A DNA stretch of 64,000 nucleotides, taken from positions 1-64,000 of the forward strand of contig CAJXKJ010000005.1 of the NCBI GenBank assembly GCA_913055605.1, given 5' to 3'. The position numbers and the translations under genes are program-made. Every line of letters begins with the position of its first letter. Position 1 is the stretch's first letter. Source of the DNA: an uncultured Euryhalocaulis sp. (GTDB taxonomy: Bacteria; Pseudomonadota; Alphaproteobacteria; Caulobacterales; Maricaulaceae). A model generated the notes under the pieces. It saw only the letters and a program-made list of their open reading frames with translations. It had not been told where the DNA came from and made no database searches. Shown here piece after piece: positions 36,014 to 45,044 of the stretch.

Positions 36014-38161
36014 ATGATCCGCAAAGTCTCAGCGCCCCGCGCGCGCCTCGCCGCCGCGCTCGCGCTCGCCGCATCGCCCGCGCTGGCCCAAAACGCTGAC
36101 CAGGACGCGGGGCGGGACATTGCCTTCACGCAGGCTCAGGCCGAGGCCGGCGCACAGACCTGGGCCGTCCAGTGCGCGGCCTGCCACGGGCCGGACGCCG
36201 GCGGCGCCTCCATCGGTCCGGCGCTGAAAGGCGCGGTCTTCCTGAACCGCTGGGGCGGCGCGCCGCTGGACGAGCTCTACGCCTATATGCGCGCCTCCAT
36301 GCCCCCCGGCGCCCCGGGCGCGCTGGACGATCCGGCCTATGTGGAATTGCTGGCGTATCTGATGGCCGAAAACGGCGCGGCGCCCGGCGCCGCCGCCATG
36401 CCCGCCGACGAAATCCTGCTCGCCGGGATGACCGCGCCCGCGCCGCCGCCGGCGCGCGGCCGCCCCTATCTCGGCATCGAGGGGCTGGAGCAGGCCGCCC
36501 CGCCCGCGCCGGAGCACCCGGACCGCTTCGCGGACTGGACCCCGGTGACCGACGCCATGCTGGACGACCCCGCGCCCGGAAACTGGCTCGGCTGGCGCCG
36601 CGGCCACAAGGCGCAGGGCTATTCCCCGCTGGACCAGATCACGGCGGACAATGTGGACGGCCTCACCGTCGCCTGGATGCAGGCGCTGCCGCTCGGCCCC
36701 AATATGAACGAGCCGCTGGTGAAGGACGGCGTGCTCTTCGTCCACGCCTATGGCGACGAGGTCTTCGCCCTGGACGGCGCCGACGGCCGCGTGCTGTGGC
36801 GCTATGCGCGCCATCAGGCCGAGGGCGCCGCGCAGGCCTCGAAAAAGACGATGGCGCTCTATGGCGGCAATCTCTATGTCGCCACCGCCGACCTGCATCT
36901 GGTCGCGCTGGACGCGCGCACCGGCCGCCCCGTATGGGACCGTCCGATCACCGACCGCCCCGGCTTCCGCAATCCCGGCGGGCCGCTGGCGGCCGACGGC
37001 GTCATCCTTCAGGGCATGACGACCCAGGCGCCCGGCGGCGGCCTGATCGCCGGCTTCGACGCGGCGACCGGCGACCGGCTCTGGACCTTCAACACCGTGG
37101 CCCAGGGCGACGACCCGAACGCCGATACCTGGAACGGCATGCCGGATGATGAGCGCAGCGGCGGCTCCTCCTGGACCTCCGGCTCCTACGACTCGCAATC
37201 GGGCCTCGCCTATTTCGGCGTCGCCCCGACCTACGACACCGCGCCCCTGCGCGTTCTGAAGGAGGGGGAAAACAACGACGCGCTCTATACCGACGCCACG
37301 CTCGCCCTCGACCCCCATACCGGCGAACTGGTCTGGTTCTACCAGCACATGAAGAACGACCAGTGGGACCTCGACTGGGTGTTCGAACGCACCGTCGCCG
37401 ATCTTCAGGTCGACGGCGAAATGCGCCGCGTCGTGATGACCGCCGGCAAGCCCAGCGTGTTCGACATTCTGGACGCCGCCACGGGCGCCTATCTCGGCTC
37501 CTTCGACATGGGGCTCCAGAATTTCATCACCGATATCGATCCGCAGACGGGGGAGAAGACCTACGACGCGGACCTGATCCCCGGCGGGCCGAACGGCGCC
37601 ATGACGGTCTGTCCCAATGGCGGCGGCGGCCGCAACTGGCCGCCCACCGCCTTCAATCCCGAAACGAAGACCATGTTCGTCACCGCGCGCGACGTCTGCA
37701 TGGCGCTGGTCCCCACCGGCGACGGATCCGGCCTGCTCACCACCGGAATTTCCCTGCGCGCCGTGCCCTCGGACCGCAGCGCGCAGGACGGGCTCTACGG
37801 CCTGATCCAGGCCATCGACATGGAGACGCTGGAAACGAAATGGGAGGCGCGCCAGCGCGCCGTCCCCTCCACCGGCGCCCTGGTCACCGCCGGGGGCCTG
37901 GTCTTCGCCGGCGACGTCGACCGCAAATTCACCGCCTATGACCAGCAGACCGGCGACATCCTCTGGCGCACTGCTTTGATCGACGGCCCGAACGGCGCCC
38001 CGGTCGCCTATGAGGCGGACGGAAAACAATATGTCGCCATGGTCGTCGGCCACGGAAACCCGCTCGCCGCCGGCAACGCCCTGACGCCGGAATTCGAACC
38101 CGCCCCCATCGGCGCGGCGGCGGTTACGGTGTTCGCTTTGCCGGACTCCCTGGCGGACTGA
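36014..38161 (+). CDS. PQQ-dependent quinohaemoprotein dehydrogenase, N-terminal haem
   Basis: The protein (715 residues) starts at the ATG at 36014 with GGGAGG eight bases before it. A signal peptide (ending SPALAQ) leads it to the periplasm. Residues 45-130 are a cytochrome c domain with the haem motif CAACH (Cys54, Cys57, His58). The rest is a PQQ-type beta-propeller with repeated W-docking blades (for example GRVLWRY, GRPVWDRPI, GDRLWTF, GDILWRT). WYQHMKNDQWDLDWVFE-like (here FYQHMKNDQWDLDWVF) is the conserved PQQ/calcium region. Most quinohaemoproteins carry the haem at the C-terminus; here it is at the N-terminus. It probably oxidises an alcohol or sugar. Confidence 0.9.
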   Translation: MIRKVSAPRARLAAALALAASPALAQNADQDAGRDIAFTQAQAEAGAQTWAVQCAACHGPDAGGASIGPALKGAVFLNRWGGAPLDELYAYMRASMPPGAPGALDDPAYVELLAYLMAENGAAPGAAAMPADEILLAGMTAPAPPPARGRPYLGIEGLEQAAPPAPEHPDRFADWTPVTDAMLDDPAPGNWLGWRRGHKAQGYSPLDQITADNVDGLTVAWMQALPLGPNMNEPLVKDGVLFVHAYGDEVFALDGADGRVLWRYARHQAEGAAQASKKTMALYGGNLYVATADLHLVALDARTGRPVWDRPITDRPGFRNPGGPLAADGVILQGMTTQAPGGGLIAGFDAATGDRLWTFNTVAQGDDPNADTWNGMPDDERSGGSSWTSGSYDSQSGLAYFGVAPTYDTAPLRVLKEGENNDALYTDATLALDPHTGELVWFYQHMKNDQWDLDWVFERTVADLQVDGEMRRVVMTAGKPSVFDILDAATGAYLGSFDMGLQNFITDIDPQTGEKTYDADLIPGGPNGAMTVCPNGGGGRNWPPTAFNPETKTMFVTARDVCMALVPTGDGSGLLTTGISLRAVPSDRSAQDGLYGLIQAIDMETLETKWEARQRAVPSTGALVTAGGLVFAGDVDRKFTAYDQQTGDILWRTALIDGPNGAPVAYEADGKQYVAMVVGHGNPLAAGNALTPEFEPAPIGAAAVTVFALPDSLAD

Positions 38162-38168
38162 TGCGCGC

Positions 38169-39419
38169 TCAGACGCGCCCGTCCAGATGCCGCGCCTTGC
38201 GCAGCGCCGGGAACGCCCTGGCCCAGATCGCGGCGACCGCGACCGTCCCCGCCCCGCCGATCATCACCGTGGCCTTCGCCCCGATCAGCGCCGCCATCAC
38301 CCCGGCGCGGAATTCGCCCAGCTCGTTGGAGGCGCCGATGAACACCATGTTCACCGCGTTCACCCGGCCGCGCACCCGGTCCGGCGTCCACAGCTGGATC
38401 AGCGTCTCGCGCACATAGACGCTGATCATGTCGGTCGCGCCCATCCCGGCCAGCGCCAGCACCGAAATCCAGGCCGTGCTGCTGGCCCCGAACACCACGG
38501 TCAGCATCCCGAACAGGGCGACGAAGATGAACATGTACAGGCCCGCATGGTCGCGGATGCCGCGCGTGGCCAGGTACAGCGCCACGGTGATCGCGCCGAA
38601 GCCCGGCGCGGCGCGCAGCATGCCGAGGCCGAGCGGCCCGACGTCCAGAATGTCGCGCGCATAGACCGGCAGCATCGCCGTCGCCCCGCCCAGCAGCACC
38701 GCGAACAGGTCCAGGCTGATCGCGCCGAACACGATCTTCTCGCTCCAGATATATTTGAAGCCGGCGACCATGGTCTCCCAGCCCGGCGGCTCGGTCTCCC
38801 GCTTCTGGTCGGGCCGCGGCACCAGCAGGATCAGGAAACCCGAGATGACCAGGAAGGCCGTGGCCGTGCCATAGGCGATCAGCGGCGACACGCCGTACAG
38901 CAGCCCGCCCGCCACCGGGCCGCAGATCGCCGACAGCTGCCAGATCGTGGAATTCAGGGCGATCGCGTTGGAGAGAAGACTCTTCGGCACGATATTGGGC
39001 AGCAGCGAGCGCGAGGCTGGCTGCAAAAAGGCGCGCGCCACCCCGAACAGCGCCAGCAGGGCGAAGATCAGCCCGATCCGCCCCTCCGCCGCCGTCAGGA
39101 CCAGCAGCGACCCGGCGATGGCCGCCTGCGCGGCCAGGCAGATCGACATGATGCGCCGCCGCGGAAACCGGTCCGCCACCGCCCCGGTGACCAGAACCAG
39201 CAGCAGCGAGGGCAGGAATTGCGACAGGCCGACAAAGCCCAGATAGAGCGGATTGCGCGTGGTGTCGTAGATCTGCCAGCCGATGGAGACGGTCTGGATC
39301 TGGATCGCGAACAGCGCGAAGGCGCGCGATCCGAAATAGCGCAGGAACGGCCCGTGCGTCAGCGCCGCCCAGCGCTCCGTCGGCGCCGCGGTATCCGCGC
39401 CGGGATCAGTCTCGGTCAT
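38169..39419 (-). CDS. MFS transporter, MFS_3/EntS-like
   Basis: A 416-residue, 12-helix transporter. The N-terminus (PFLRYFGSRAFALFAIQIQTVSIGWQIYDTTRNPLYLGFVGLSQFLP) and the loop ADRFPRRRIM between helices 2 and 3 are typical of the MFS_3 branch that includes enterobactin exporters. The duplicated loop in the second half reads TPDRVRGRVNAV. It is convergent with the PQQ dehydrogenase with 7 bases between stops. The substrate cannot be predicted; no siderophore genes are nearby. Confidence 0.85.
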   Translation of the reverse strand: MTETDPGADTAAPTERWAALTHGPFLRYFGSRAFALFAIQIQTVSIGWQIYDTTRNPLYLGFVGLSQFLPSLLLVLVTGAVADRFPRRRIMSICLAAQAAIAGSLLVLTAAEGRIGLIFALLALFGVARAFLQPASRSLLPNIVPKSLLSNAIALNSTIWQLSAICGPVAGGLLYGVSPLIAYGTATAFLVISGFLILLVPRPDQKRETEPPGWETMVAGFKYIWSEKIVFGAISLDLFAVLLGGATAMLPVYARDILDVGPLGLGMLRAAPGFGAITVALYLATRGIRDHAGLYMFIFVALFGMLTVVFGASSTAWISVLALAGMGATDMISVYVRETLIQLWTPDRVRGRVNAVNMVFIGASNELGEFRAGVMAALIGAKATVMIGGAGTVAVAAIWARAFPALRKARHLDGRV

Positions 39420-39504
39420 GGGGCCGGTATGGGAAGGGGGCGCATGTCATGCGGGCCGGTCTGCATATCCCGCCCGCGCCCCTGCGTCCAACCTGCGGGC
39501 GCAT

Positions 39505-39536
39505 CCCCCTACTGGCTGACCCCCCTACTGGCTAAC
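39505..39536. repeat. 16-bp tandem duplication at the S24 gene end
   Basis: CCCCCTACTGGCTGAC (39505-39520) and CCCCCTACTGGCTAAC (39521-39536) are tandem copies with one difference. The second copy contains the stop codon and last residues of the S24 repressor gene on the minus strand; the first is its echo just downstream. Confidence 0.8.
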
Positions 39537-40154
39537 CCAGAGCACCCGGCCGACCCATTCCACGTCCGCCATCTTCACCGTGCGGTCCTCATAGGCCGGA
39601 TTGACGGAGGCGAGCGTCAGCGCGGTGCGGGTCTGGCGCTTCAGCTCCTTGACCAGGACCTCGCCCTCCTTGGTCTTCACCACGACCCGGTCCTTGGGCC
39701 GCACCGTGGCCCCCGGCGACACGATGATCTTGTCCCCGGGGCGGAAGACCGGCGCCATGGAGTCGCCGGAAATTTCCAGCGCATAGGCGTGCGGGTCGCT
39801 GACCCCCGGCACCTGGATCTGGTCCCAGCCCGCGCCGACCGGAAATCCGGAATCGTCGAAATAGCCGGCGTTGCCCGCCTCCGCGAAGCCGATCAGGGGG
39901 GTGGCCTTGCGCTGGGGGGCGACGGCCTCCTGCACCATCGCGGCGAATTCCTCGAAACTGGCGCCGGTGGCCTCCAGGATTTTCGCCAGGCTCTCGGTGG
40001 ACGGCCAGCGCGGCTTGCCGCCCGGCGCGGTGCGCTTGGATTTGTTGAATACGGTGGGGTCCAGCCCGGCATGGCGCGCCAGCGCGGACGGCGACAGGCC
40101 ATAGCGCGCCGCCAGCCGGTCGATCCCGGCCCAGACTTGCCGATGGGTCAGCAC
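39525..40154 (-). CDS. S24/LexA-like repressor with HTH domain
   Basis: The 209-residue reading starts at the GTG at 40152-40154, because AAGGGGG lies 6-7 bases upstream and the frame further up has no good start. The N-terminal HTH (about residues 3-65) contains LAARYGLSPSALARHAGLDPTVFNKSKRT. The C-terminal S24 peptidase-like domain has the catalytic Ser in ISGDSMAPVFRPGD and the Lys in GEVLVKELKRQ. An EAGNAGY segment sits where a cleavage site could be. Such proteins are phage-type or stress-responsive repressors. It is divergent from the DUF952-pyrD operon. Confidence 0.85.
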   Translation of the reverse strand: MLTHRQVWAGIDRLAARYGLSPSALARHAGLDPTVFNKSKRTAPGGKPRWPSTESLAKILEATGASFEEFAAMVQEAVAPQRKATPLIGFAEAGNAGYFDDSGFPVGAGWDQIQVPGVSDPHAYALEISGDSMAPVFRPGDKIIVSPGATVRPKDRVVVKTKEGEVLVKELKRQTRTALTLASVNPAYEDRTVKMADVEWVGRVLWVSQ

Positions 40155-40247
40155 GGGCGACCCCCTTCGACCGCGTAGGAATTTACACCTATTCTGTCGG
40201 CCCGCTCCCGTCTTGTCCAGCGCGCGCGCGCGGTTTACGCCGCCCTC

Positions 40248-40616
40248 ATGACCACGCCCCCGATCCCGCCGTCCGACGCTATCGTCTACCGCCTCGCCGA
40301 CCGCGCCGCCTGGGACGTGGCGGAGGCGGCGGGCGTCTATGAGGGCGCTGAGATCGATTTCCGCGACGGCTATATTCACCTGTCCACCGCCGCGCAGGCG
40401 GCGGAGACCGCACGGCTGTATTATCGCGGCCGGGACCAGGTCGTGCTGGTCGCGGTCGACGCCGCTGCCGTCGCGTCGGACCTGAAGTGGGAGGCATCGC
40501 GCGGCGGCGATCTGTTCCCGCACCTCTATGCGCCGCTGCCGCTCACCGCCGTGCTGTGGGCGAGGGACGTTCCGAACGACGCGGACGGCGTGCCGCAGCT
40601 GGACGGGCTTTTGTGA
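40248..40616 (+). CDS. DUF952 domain protein
   Basis: A 122-residue protein that is almost entirely the DUF952 fold: YRLADRAAWDVAEAAGVYEGAEIDFRDGYIHLSTAAQA, then YYRGRDQVVLVAVD, LKWEASRGGDLFPHLYAPLPL. The fold resembles glutathione-S-transferase-like or RNA-binding modules, but the function is not known. The stop overlaps the GTG start of pyrD (GTGA), as in many alphaproteobacteria where DUF952 precedes pyrD. Confidence 0.88.
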   Translation: MTTPPIPPSDAIVYRLADRAAWDVAEAAGVYEGAEIDFRDGYIHLSTAAQAAETARLYYRGRDQVVLVAVDAAAVASDLKWEASRGGDLFPHLYAPLPLTAVLWARDVPNDADGVPQLDGLL

Positions 40617-41671
40617 GCGTCTACGACCTCGCCGCCCGCGCCGTCCGCCTGCTGCCGCCCGAGGCGGCGCACGAGGCGACGCTCGCGGCGCTGGAGGCGG
40701 GGCTGGGTCCGAAGAGCGGGGAGGCCGACGACCCGGTCCTGCGCACGCGCATCGCCGGGCTGGACCTGCCCAATCCGGTCGGCATCGCCGCGGGCTTCGA
40801 CAAGGACGCCCGCGTCCCGGACGCGCTGCTGGCCGCGGGCTTCGGCTTCGTGGAGGCCGGCACCGTCACGCCGCGCCCGCAGCCGGGCAATCCCAAGCCG
40901 CGCCTGTTCCGCCTGACCGCCGACCGCGCGGTCATCAACCGGATGGGGTTCAACAATCGGGGCCACGACGCCGCGCGGGCGCGGATGGAGCGCCGGGCCG
41001 GGCGGCCGGGCGTGGTCGGGATCAATCTCGGCGCCAACAAGGACAGCGCCGACCGCAACGCGGACTATGTCGCCGGGCTGCGCGCCTTCTGGGGGCTGGC
41101 GTCCTATTTCACGATCAATATCTCGTCCCCCAACACGCCCGGCCTGCGCGACCTGCAGTCCGCCGGCGCGCTGGACGACCTGCTGCACGCGCTGGACGAT
41201 GCGCGCGGCGCGCTGGCCGGCGACGCGGCCGCGCCGCCGCTCTTCCTGAAGATCGCGCCGGATCTGGATGAGGACGATCTGGAGCGGATCGCGGGCGCCG
41301 CGCGCGCCGGCGGCGTGCAGGGCCTGATCGTGTCCAACACCACGACCGGCCGGCCGGCCGGCCTGTCCGATCCGCAGCAGGGCGAAAAAGGCGGCCTGTC
41401 CGGCGCGCCGCTTATGGCGGCCTCGACGCGCATGCTGAGACTTGCGCGTCAGGCGGCCGGGCCGAACCTGACCCTGATCGGGACCGGCGGGATCGCCAGC
41501 GGCGCGGACGCCTTCGCCAAGATCCGCGCCGGGGCGAACGCGGTCCAGCTCTATACGGCGCTGGTCTTCGAGGGGCCGGGCCTGGTGCGCCGGATCAAGC
41601 AGGACCTCGCCGCGCGGCTGAAATCCGAAGGCTTCGCATCGGTCGCCGAGGCCGTGGGCGCGGGGCGCTAA
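40613..41671 (+). CDS. pyrD: Dihydroorotate dehydrogenase (quinone), class 2
   Basis: The enzyme (352 residues) oxidises dihydroorotate to orotate with a quinone at the inner membrane. It starts at the GTG at 40613 in a GTGA overlap. The N-terminal amphipathic helix region (SVYDLAARAVRLLPPEAAHEATLAALEAGLG) is the membrane-binding and quinone tunnel part of class 2 enzymes. Visible are IAAGFDKDARVPDALL, EAGTVTPRPQPGNPKPRLFRL, NRMGFNN, NISSPNTPGLRDLQ (catalytic Ser) and the FMN-binding LIGTGGIASGADAFAKIRAGANAVQLYTA. It works with pyrE and pyrF elsewhere in the window. Confidence 0.96.
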   Translation: MSVYDLAARAVRLLPPEAAHEATLAALEAGLGPKSGEADDPVLRTRIAGLDLPNPVGIAAGFDKDARVPDALLAAGFGFVEAGTVTPRPQPGNPKPRLFRLTADRAVINRMGFNNRGHDAARARMERRAGRPGVVGINLGANKDSADRNADYVAGLRAFWGLASYFTINISSPNTPGLRDLQSAGALDDLLHALDDARGALAGDAAAPPLFLKIAPDLDEDDLERIAGAARAGGVQGLIVSNTTTGRPAGLSDPQQGEKGGLSGAPLMAASTRMLRLARQAAGPNLTLIGTGGIASGADAFAKIRAGANAVQLYTALVFEGPGLVRRIKQDLAARLKSEGFASVAEAVGAGR

Positions 41672-41678
41672 CGGCGCG

Positions 41679-43055
41679 CTAGCCCAGGCTGCGCTCCAGC
41701 CGCGGATAGAACACCGCCAGCGTCAGAGCGCGCAGCGCGTAATAGATCAGGAAGCCGCCCCACAGGCCGTGCACGCCGAAGGCCGGCCGCAGCATCATGT
41801 CGACGCCGACATAGATCGCCGCCGCGGCGATCGAGGCCACGGCCAGTTCGCGATTGCGCGTCGCGCCGATGAAGATGCCGTCCAGCTGCCAGGCGAAGAC
41901 GCCGACAGCCGGCGCCAGCGCGCACCAGGGCAGCAGGCGCCCGGCCAGCGCCCGCACCGCCTCGTCGCGCACCACCGCCTCCAGCACGAACGGGCCGACA
42001 AGCAGCGTCGCCAGCGCGAACACGATGGCGCAGACCACGGCGACCTCGCTGGTCAGGCGCACCGCGCGGCGCAAATCGTCGCGCGAGCCGCGCCCGACCG
42101 CCGCGCCGACCTGCGCCTCCGCGGTGAAGGCGAAGGAGTCCAGCACGAAGGCCCAGAGCGTGACGAATTGCAGCAGCACCTGATCGGCGGCGATCACCAG
42201 ATCGCCCATCCGCGCCCCGGCGTTCTGGAACCAGCCAAAGCCGAACACCAAACCGGCGGTGCGAATGAACAGCGCGGCCGACACCGAGCACAGGCGCGAC
42301 AACGCCGCGATGTCCGACAGGCGCGACCATGTGAACGTCTCCGCCGTCCAGCCGCCGCGCGCGGCGATGGCGAGCAGGACGAAACCCCCGGCGGTCGCCG
42401 CGCCGCACCATTCGGCGAGCGCGGTCGCCGCGCCGACCCCGCCCGGCCCCATGTCCAGCGCCAGCACGAACCACAGGTCGAGCGCGATATTCACGCTGGC
42501 CATGACGCCGGACGAGGCGAGCATCGGGCGCGTGCGCCCGATGCCGATCAGCCAGCCGGTGAAGACGAAATTCAGGAACGCCGCCGGCGCGCCCCACATG
42601 CGCGCGGCGAAATAGTCCGCGCCCGCGCCCTCCACCTCCGCCGAGCCCTGCAGGATGGCGAAGGCCAGCATCGCCACCGGACGGGCCAGCGATACGGCGA
42701 CCGCGCCGAAGACCAGCGCCAGAACGAGGCCGCGGATCAGCGTGCGCTGCAGCGCCGGCTCGTTCTCGGCGCCCGACGCCTGGGCGGCGAGGCCCGTCGT
42801 GCCCATGCGCAGGAAATAGAAGCTCCAATAGACCGGCGAATAGGCGACAAGGCCCAGGCCCACCCCGCCGATCTGCGCCGCCCCGCCGGTCAGGCTGATC
42901 ACCGCGGTGTCGGCCATCGCCGCCAGCGGCAGCGCCGCCATGGCGAACGCCATGGGCCAGGACTGGGCCACGACCAGCCGGCGCGACAGCGCTGGCGGCG
43001 CCGGTTTCGGGGAAGGGGAGTCCGATTCGACCATGGGCGCCGGGTTAGGCGCCAC
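41679..43055 (-). CDS. MATE family efflux transporter
   Basis: A 458-residue, 12-helix membrane protein; the ATG at 43055 is used, though a second ATG seven residues later (MVESD) is possible. The DinF/NorM-type pattern is visible in PMAFAMAALPLAAMADTAVISLTGGAAQIGGVGLG, VYWSFYFLRMGTTGLAAQASGAEN, and in the second half FAFTAEAQVGAAVGRGSR. It most resembles the DinF branch. It would export drugs or toxic organic cations in exchange for H+ or Na+. It is convergent with pyrD, with only 7 bases between the stops. Confidence 0.87.
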   Translation of the reverse strand: MAPNPAPMVESDSPSPKPAPPALSRRLVVAQSWPMAFAMAALPLAAMADTAVISLTGGAAQIGGVGLGLVAYSPVYWSFYFLRMGTTGLAAQASGAENEPALQRTLIRGLVLALVFGAVAVSLARPVAMLAFAILQGSAEVEGAGADYFAARMWGAPAAFLNFVFTGWLIGIGRTRPMLASSGVMASVNIALDLWFVLALDMGPGGVGAATALAEWCGAATAGGFVLLAIAARGGWTAETFTWSRLSDIAALSRLCSVSAALFIRTAGLVFGFGWFQNAGARMGDLVIAADQVLLQFVTLWAFVLDSFAFTAEAQVGAAVGRGSRDDLRRAVRLTSEVAVVCAIVFALATLLVGPFVLEAVVRDEAVRALAGRLLPWCALAPAVGVFAWQLDGIFIGATRNRELAVASIAAAAIYVGVDMMLRPAFGVHGLWGGFLIYYALRALTLAVFYPRLERSLG

Positions 43056-43239
43056 GGGCGCCGGCGTGTCCAGTCACCCCGCCGACCGGGGGCGGAAAGC
43101 CGCCGACGGGGCAGGGGGCGAACCCGCCGATCGCCAGCAATGGCGGGCGATTCCGCGATTCCTGCAACAAAAGTGTCATATAAAATTCATGGCCAAATGG
43201 CTGTGATTTCGTTGACCTGAAAGGACTCCGGGATCGAGT

Positions 43240-44100
43240 ATGACAGTCATGAAACAAACTCTGCGTCAAACTGTCGCAGCAATGGTCATCGCCGGCGCTG
43301 CGTTCGCCGGGCCGGCCTTCGGGGAGGAAGCAGGCGCGACCTGCACGATTTCCGAGGGCGGCCTTCCTGCAACCCTGGACCGCTTCATTCCGGCCGCGCA
43401 CGCCTGTCTCCAGGCGCCGCCCGCCGGCGTGACGCTGCGCGCCGATCTCGAGGCGCAGGCGCTGGCGGACCTTAACGCCGAGCGCCGCGCGGCGGGCCTG
43501 AAGCCGCTGACGCTTCGCCCGGCTCTGTCCGAAGCGGCGTCCCTGCACACGATCGATATGGCCGCGCGCGGCTACGCCGCCCATGTCGACCCGGAAGGGC
43601 GGGACCATCTGGACCGCATCCGGGCGCTGGACCGCACCGGCCTGATCGGATCGGCCGGCGGCAATGTCGCCATCCTGACCGGGGCGGACGCCGATGCGGC
43701 GGCCGCCAGCCTGTCGCGTGAGGGCGTCGACCGGGACAATGTCCTGCGCGCCGACTTCACCGATGTCGGGATCGGCATGGCCGAATCCGGCGGCCGCCTG
43801 TTCGCCGTGGCGCTGTTCGCGCGCGTCGACGGCGAGCTGGACAGCCCGCTGCCGGTGACGGCCGGGCGCATCGCCCAGATCGGCACCGATCTGGATGAGC
43901 GCATGGCGCCGTTCGCGGCCATTCCGCAATCGCCGGTCAGCGGCCTGCGTCTGTCGTCGGTCGACGGCGACGTGCTGGCCGAAAGCTTCGGCCACAGCAT
44001 CAGCGCCCCGGGCGCCGGCGACGTCTATCTCGATGTCGCGGTCGATCGCGGCGACTCCACCCTCTATCTGCGCGGCCCGGCGACCCACGCCGGCGGCTAG
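43240..44100 (+). CDS. Secreted CAP-domain protein
   Basis: A 286-residue protein with a signal peptide (about residues 1-29, AAFAGPAFGEEAG) and a CAP/SCP-PR1 domain. The family features are ALADLNAERRAAGLKPLTLRPALSEAASLHTIDMAARGYAAHVDPEGRDHLDRI, where the His pair and Glu would form the CAP cavity, then VLRADFTDVGIGMAESGGRLFAVALFA. About 90 residues at the C-terminus form an extra beta-rich domain. CAP proteins are widely secreted and their activities vary; no catalytic role can be claimed. A good terminator follows. Confidence 0.87.
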   Translation: MTVMKQTLRQTVAAMVIAGAAFAGPAFGEEAGATCTISEGGLPATLDRFIPAAHACLQAPPAGVTLRADLEAQALADLNAERRAAGLKPLTLRPALSEAASLHTIDMAARGYAAHVDPEGRDHLDRIRALDRTGLIGSAGGNVAILTGADADAAAASLSREGVDRDNVLRADFTDVGIGMAESGGRLFAVALFARVDGELDSPLPVTAGRIAQIGTDLDERMAPFAAIPQSPVSGLRLSSVDGDVLAESFGHSISAPGAGDVYLDVAVDRGDSTLYLRGPATHAGG

Positions 44101-44124
44101 CCAGACCCTGATCGAAAGGCGGCG

Positions 44125-44158
44125 CGGCCGGGCCCTCAGGCCCGGCCGTTTCGTTTCT
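44125..44158 (+). terminator. Rho-independent terminator after the CAP gene
   Basis: CGGCCGGGCC (44125-44134) pairs perfectly with GGCCCGGCCG (44139-44148) around a CTCA loop and is followed by TTTCGTTTCT. It sits 24 bases after the CAP stop and just before the convergent SDR stop. Confidence 0.8.
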
Positions 44159-44167
44159 GGCGAGACC

Positions 44168-44965
44168 CTATTCGTCGGTGTCGAGCGTGGTGTGCAGGGC
44201 CATGCGCCCGCCATCGGCCACGATGACTTCGCCGGTGATGTAGGACGCGGCGGGCGAGGCGAGGAAGGCCACCACGCTGGCGATCTCGTCCGCGTCGGCC
44301 AGCCGGCCGAGCGGGGTGCGCGACAGGATGCGGTTCATCGCCGCCCGGTCGTCCTTCAGCTCGCTGGCCATGCCGGTGTTCACCGTGCCCGGGGCCACGG
44401 CGTTGACCCGGATATGATAGGGCGCGAGCGCCAGCGCCGCGGCGCGCGTCAGCTGCGCCAGCCCGCCCTCGGCGACCGAATAGGCCAGCTGGTCGGCCAT
44501 CGCCACCTGGGCCACGACCGAGGTCACATTGACGATGGCGTGGCGCAGGCGCAGGTCGCGCTGACGCTCCTCCGACGTCTCGATCTGTTCGATCATCTGC
44601 CGCGCCACGGCCTGGGACAGCAGATAGGGGCCCTTCAGATTGACCGCCATCACGCGGTCGAAATCCTCTTCGCTCTGGGTCAGCAGGTCGCCGCTGGCCA
44701 TGATGCCGGCGTTGTTCACCAGGATGTCGATCCGGTCGAAGGCGGAGATCGTCTCGGCCACCAGATTATGGACCGACAGGCGCGAGCCGACGTCGCAGGG
44801 CACGAACAACGCGCTCTCGCCCAGTTCCTCGGCCACCTCGCGGCCGGCCTCCGCATCGCGGTCGGCGACCACGACGCGGCAGCCGTCGGCGGTGAAGCGG
44901 CGCGCGCAGGCCAGCCCGATGCCGTGCGCGGCGCCGGTGACGACGGCGACCTTGTCTTCAGCCAT
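44168..44965 (-). CDS. SDR family protein with altered catalytic Lys (YxxxE)
   Basis: A 265-residue FabG-like short-chain dehydrogenase. It has TGAAHGIGLACARRF, NNAGIMASGDLL, the catalytic Ser149 in NVTSVVAQ, and Tyr162. The residue four after Tyr162 is Glu166 (YSVAEGG) instead of the Lys of the YxxxK motif. The two other SDRs in this window keep that Lys. The cofactor site appears intact. Loss of the Lys that lowers the Tyr pKa and binds the nicotinamide ribose would cripple normal catalysis, so this may be a regulatory or altered-function SDR. The codon is GAG. It could also be a sequencing error (AAG to GAG). Confidence 0.85.
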   Translation of the reverse strand: MAEDKVAVVTGAAHGIGLACARRFTADGCRVVVADRDAEAGREVAEELGESALFVPCDVGSRLSVHNLVAETISAFDRIDILVNNAGIMASGDLLTQSEEDFDRVMAVNLKGPYLLSQAVARQMIEQIETSEERQRDLRLRHAIVNVTSVVAQVAMADQLAYSVAEGGLAQLTRAAALALAPYHIRVNAVAPGTVNTGMASELKDDRAAMNRILSRTPLGRLADADEIASVVAFLASPAASYITGEVIVADGGRMALHTTLDTDE

Positions 44966-45044
44966 GTCGGAATTCGGTCATAAACGGTTCCGTTCGCGCG
45001 GAGCGGGCCGCGCGTGAGCCCAAATCAGCCTTGCTCGCCCGGCT

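Noticed and set aside
36029-38053. A 674-codon minus-strand frame opposite the PQQ dehydrogenase
   Set aside because: Same kind of shadow. The plus-strand frame has a signal peptide, a haem motif and propeller repeats.
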